64,000 nt of DNA from Mangifera indica (Eukaryota; Streptophyta; Magnoliopsida; Sapindales; Anacardiaceae). The position numbers and the translations under genes were made by a program. The stretch covers positions 3,640,001 to 3,704,000 of the forward strand of contig NC_058151.1 of assembly GCF_011075055.1 (NCBI RefSeq), read 5' to 3'. Position 1 is the first letter of the stretch. Every line of letters starts with the position of its first letter. Below the pieces are notes generated by a model, which was given only the letters and a program-made list of their open reading frames with translations, ran no database searches and was not told the origin of the DNA. Shown piece after piece: positions 61,691 through 64,000 of this stretch.

Positions 61691-63543
61691 CTATGCGAAA
61701 TTTTGCTTCTTGAAAGCAAACACAACAACAAGAAGGACAAAGACTAGCGGGAAAAGCGATGGGCTGTAACTGTTCTTCACTCTTGCAACAGCTAGAATAT
61801 ATTGAATGAACAAAGTAACTAACTGGAGCACAGAGAAGGCAACCTCCACCCACGCAAGTTCCCTCACAGGTTTTTGTCTATATGCTGCAGTTCTTCTTTT
61901 CCTGATAAAAGCATGTATGGTTATAATAAAACCAAAGGCTGACAAGACAAATGCAGCAAGAAGAAAATTCTTTTTGCTTTTTCCATATACATCAAACACC
62001 ACTGATATTGCCTCCATGACAAGGAAAAACACAGAAAGGAACCTCCAACCCTGTGATTCAGATTTAGACCTCAAATCCTGCGATTCATATTGAAATTCAG
62101 TGATTGACAAATCCAAAACCCCCAAATCCCTATATTGAAATTCAGGCCTCCAAACAAGTGATTGACAATCCCAACACTGTGATTCAGACTCAGGCATCCA
62201 AAGCTGTGATTCAGATTCAGAGATTAAGGTTACATATAACTTATACAGCAATAAAACTATATATAATTAAGAGCATCTTAATTTCTCAATTCATTAATCA
62301 ATGAAATTACTAAATTTCTCATAATTAACCAGTTGCTTCCTTCAGTAATTGGTATATCTCAATCATCAAACACTCCAATATCTAAGAAAGAGAAGTTGTG
62401 CCATATATATTTTCTATCTTCTTCTAATATTGGAAGAAATTCATTTTAGAGAAGTTGTGCTATATTTTCCCACTTTCGCCAAACATAATTAACCAAGTAA
62501 GAACCTTCAAATTAACTTGAAAGTTAATTGAATACAACATGGGCAACGGTTGTTTAGCCTATATCAGTAACGTGTGTGATCCCTATAATGCATAAACCAT
62601 TTGACCCAACATATGATAATTTTCTTAACATTTTATATGTTATACCAACCAGTTCATATTTAGGAGACATATCTCGCAATCTCTTCACAATATCTTCAAC
62701 GATTTCCTTTAACAGTTGGGAATCGGTCCTATCAATAATAACAAAAGGAAACAAAAGTGAGGATTAAGTTGATCACAAAGAGACAAAGACAGCATAATTC
62801 TTATTCCAATAGGCACGAAAACATTTCCTAAAAAATTCTATTTTCAACGTTATTGACCAAAAGTAATTAAAAATTATATTTCATGTCTTAACGATGCCAA
62901 TAAACCGCTTCAGGTATTCCTTACCTCAATGATCAAGTAGAACCAATAGTGTTTCAATTTAATAAATTTAACTCTAAAATTTGTAGCTTCAAAGTACTTA
63001 CCAAAAAAGAAAAACAAGATTATTACCTAGAAACATTGACAAAAAAATTTACAGTTACCAATATTTCTTTGAATCATAACCATGTAGGTTGGCTGCATCC
63101 CTCAAAGCAGTTCTCCATCTCAACAACATCTCTGAATCATCCATAAAACACTTTTCAAGCTCAGCAAACGCTTTTCCAAAATCCCCAGTTTGATTCCTGA
63201 CATCAGATGGATCTACTTCATGGAAGACTGGTATTACGATCTGATCATACGTGTTCTTACATTCAACAATCTTTTCAAGTTCTTTGAGACACCATACGGA
63301 GGAAGCGTAGCCTTTAGAGAAAATGATAACCGAGATCTTTGAATGTTCAATTGCCCTCAAAAGAGAGGGAGAAATTTCTTCTCCTCTATAAAGATAATCA
63401 TCAATGAAAGTTTTAATCTTTTTCTGACTAAAGGCTTCATATAGATGGCTGACAATGTTTGTTCGGGTGTCCACACCACGGAAACTAAGGAAAATGTCGT
63501 ACTCTAGTTTAGGAGTGATGGAAGAAAAAGAAAAGGAAGCCAT
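61691..63543 (-). CDS. TIR-linker-transmembrane protein, unit E, 3 exons, 358 aa
   Basis: Exons: 63543-63059, 62728-62650 and 62203-61691. The first two have exactly the same lengths as in unit A (485 and 79 bases). The TIR domain has FLSFRGVDTR, Ser32-His33, DDYLYRGEEIS and VWCLKELEK with the NADase-type glutamate at 88. One oddity is VFHEVDPSDV, where A has the usual VFYEVDPSDV. The linker is TDSQLLKEIVEDIVKRL. Exon 3 starts LWMPESESQCW and gives the four membrane segments. An indel near 61700 changes the C-terminus from KKKQISHSQVPI to KKQNFA and stops before the CAG/GTACCC donor-like site present in A and C, so if that site is used in the others, E is shortened. Function inferred as for unit A. 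Confidence 0.8.
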
Positions 63544-64000
63544 TAACTGCTCCAAGTGATGAGACGTCCTTTGCATAAACAAGGAAGGCTAAACTAAAAC
63601 ATCAGCTGATTGAGTAATTGTACTATATCCCACAATATCTAAGTCTTTTTCATCTCTTTTCCGGGAAGATGGCCTGCCTTTTTTTTTATCAATGAAAAGC
63701 AGGAGGTCAAAATCTAATCTCAAACTGACTCGGTCTATTCTGTAGAATTTCATCAATGAAATCTCTTTCCAACAAATGCACCCCAGTGAAAGCTTTATAA
63801 AAGATGTTACATTCTAGTTGTTCAAAGTTCCTCGGCCTCCTTTCTTTTTTCTTTTTTTTGCCTCTCTCTCTCTCTCTCTCTATTGCTAGCGTGCAAGGGG
63901 CACCTAAACAGCCGTAAAAAAAAGGGCGCATTATAGCCACCCAACCCACCTTACTCGGAGAGGTTTAATTTGTGTTTTTACCCTGTACCTGCTGGTGAAC
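63544..64000. other. Upstream region of unit E; (TC)n microsatellite near 63863-63881
   Basis: To about 63690 it matches the sequence upstream of unit A (CTTTTCCGGGAAGATGGCCTGCC). Beyond it diverges and I recognise no gene; the minus-strand frame at 63949-63707 is low-complexity. Confidence 0.5.

Larger units (their letters stand above)
47069..63690. repeat. Segmental duplication, copy 2
   Basis: Collinear with 5215-27130. It starts inside ceramide kinase intron 9 and runs to the region upstream of TIR-transmembrane unit E. Extra sequence here: hAT-type elements at 48367-48729 and 53445-53719, the solo LTR 55057-57348, and the gag/integrase part of the copia element (58100-58720). It lost about 390 bp relative to 6605-6985. 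Confidence 0.85.

Overview
The window looks like a flowering-plant (eudicot) nuclear genome. It is AT-rich, has spliced genes with GT-AG introns, plant-type ceramide kinase and Derlin-1 genes, TIR-domain genes of the plant NLR type, and dense decayed plant transposons. I cannot name the species from the sequence. A 500-base N gap (28751-29250) marks an assembly join.

Layout: (1) 388-6294, a complete 12-exon ceramide kinase gene (605 aa), followed in the same direction by a complete 7-exon Derlin-1-like gene (7536-9294, 281 aa). (2) 9.3-24.9 kb, a transposon-rich stretch: a Ty1-copia remnant, Mutator-type elements including a 1.55 kb foldback element with a GC-rich core, a solo LTR, and nested Mutator-type MITEs. 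(3) 25.0-27.0 kb, first TIR-transmembrane gene (unit A, minus strand). (4) 28.3-35.6 kb, the gap, a MULE transposase remnant, a broken TIR-transmembrane copy (unit B) and an orphan first exon resembling an autoinhibited Ca2+-ATPase. (5) 38.7-46.4 kb, an intact TIR-transmembrane gene (unit C, with a hAT element in an intron) and a wrecked one (unit D, split by a 2.6 kb solo LTR). (6) 47.07-63.69 kb, a second copy of the 5.2-27.1 kb block: truncated ceramide kinase pseudogene, second Derlin-1 gene with a frameshifted tail, copia remnant with a nested solo LTR, the nested MITEs, and a third intact TIR-transmembrane gene (unit E).

The main biological content is therefore a lipid kinase linked to cell-death control, an ER-associated-degradation channel component (duplicated), and a small local family of genes whose predicted products join an N-terminal TIR domain, a short NLR-like linker without NB-ARC or LRR, a Ser-Glu-Gln-rich repeat stretch and four predicted membrane segments. 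That last architecture is the best candidate for something not well described. Exon models were made by eye from reading frame, splice signals and comparison between paralogous copies; no database search was possible.

Several transposon insertions have a clean target-site duplication, and in some cases an empty site in the sister copy. They allow a rough order: copia remnant and nested Mutator MITEs before the segmental duplication; solo LTRs, hAT elements and a Harbinger-like MITE after it.
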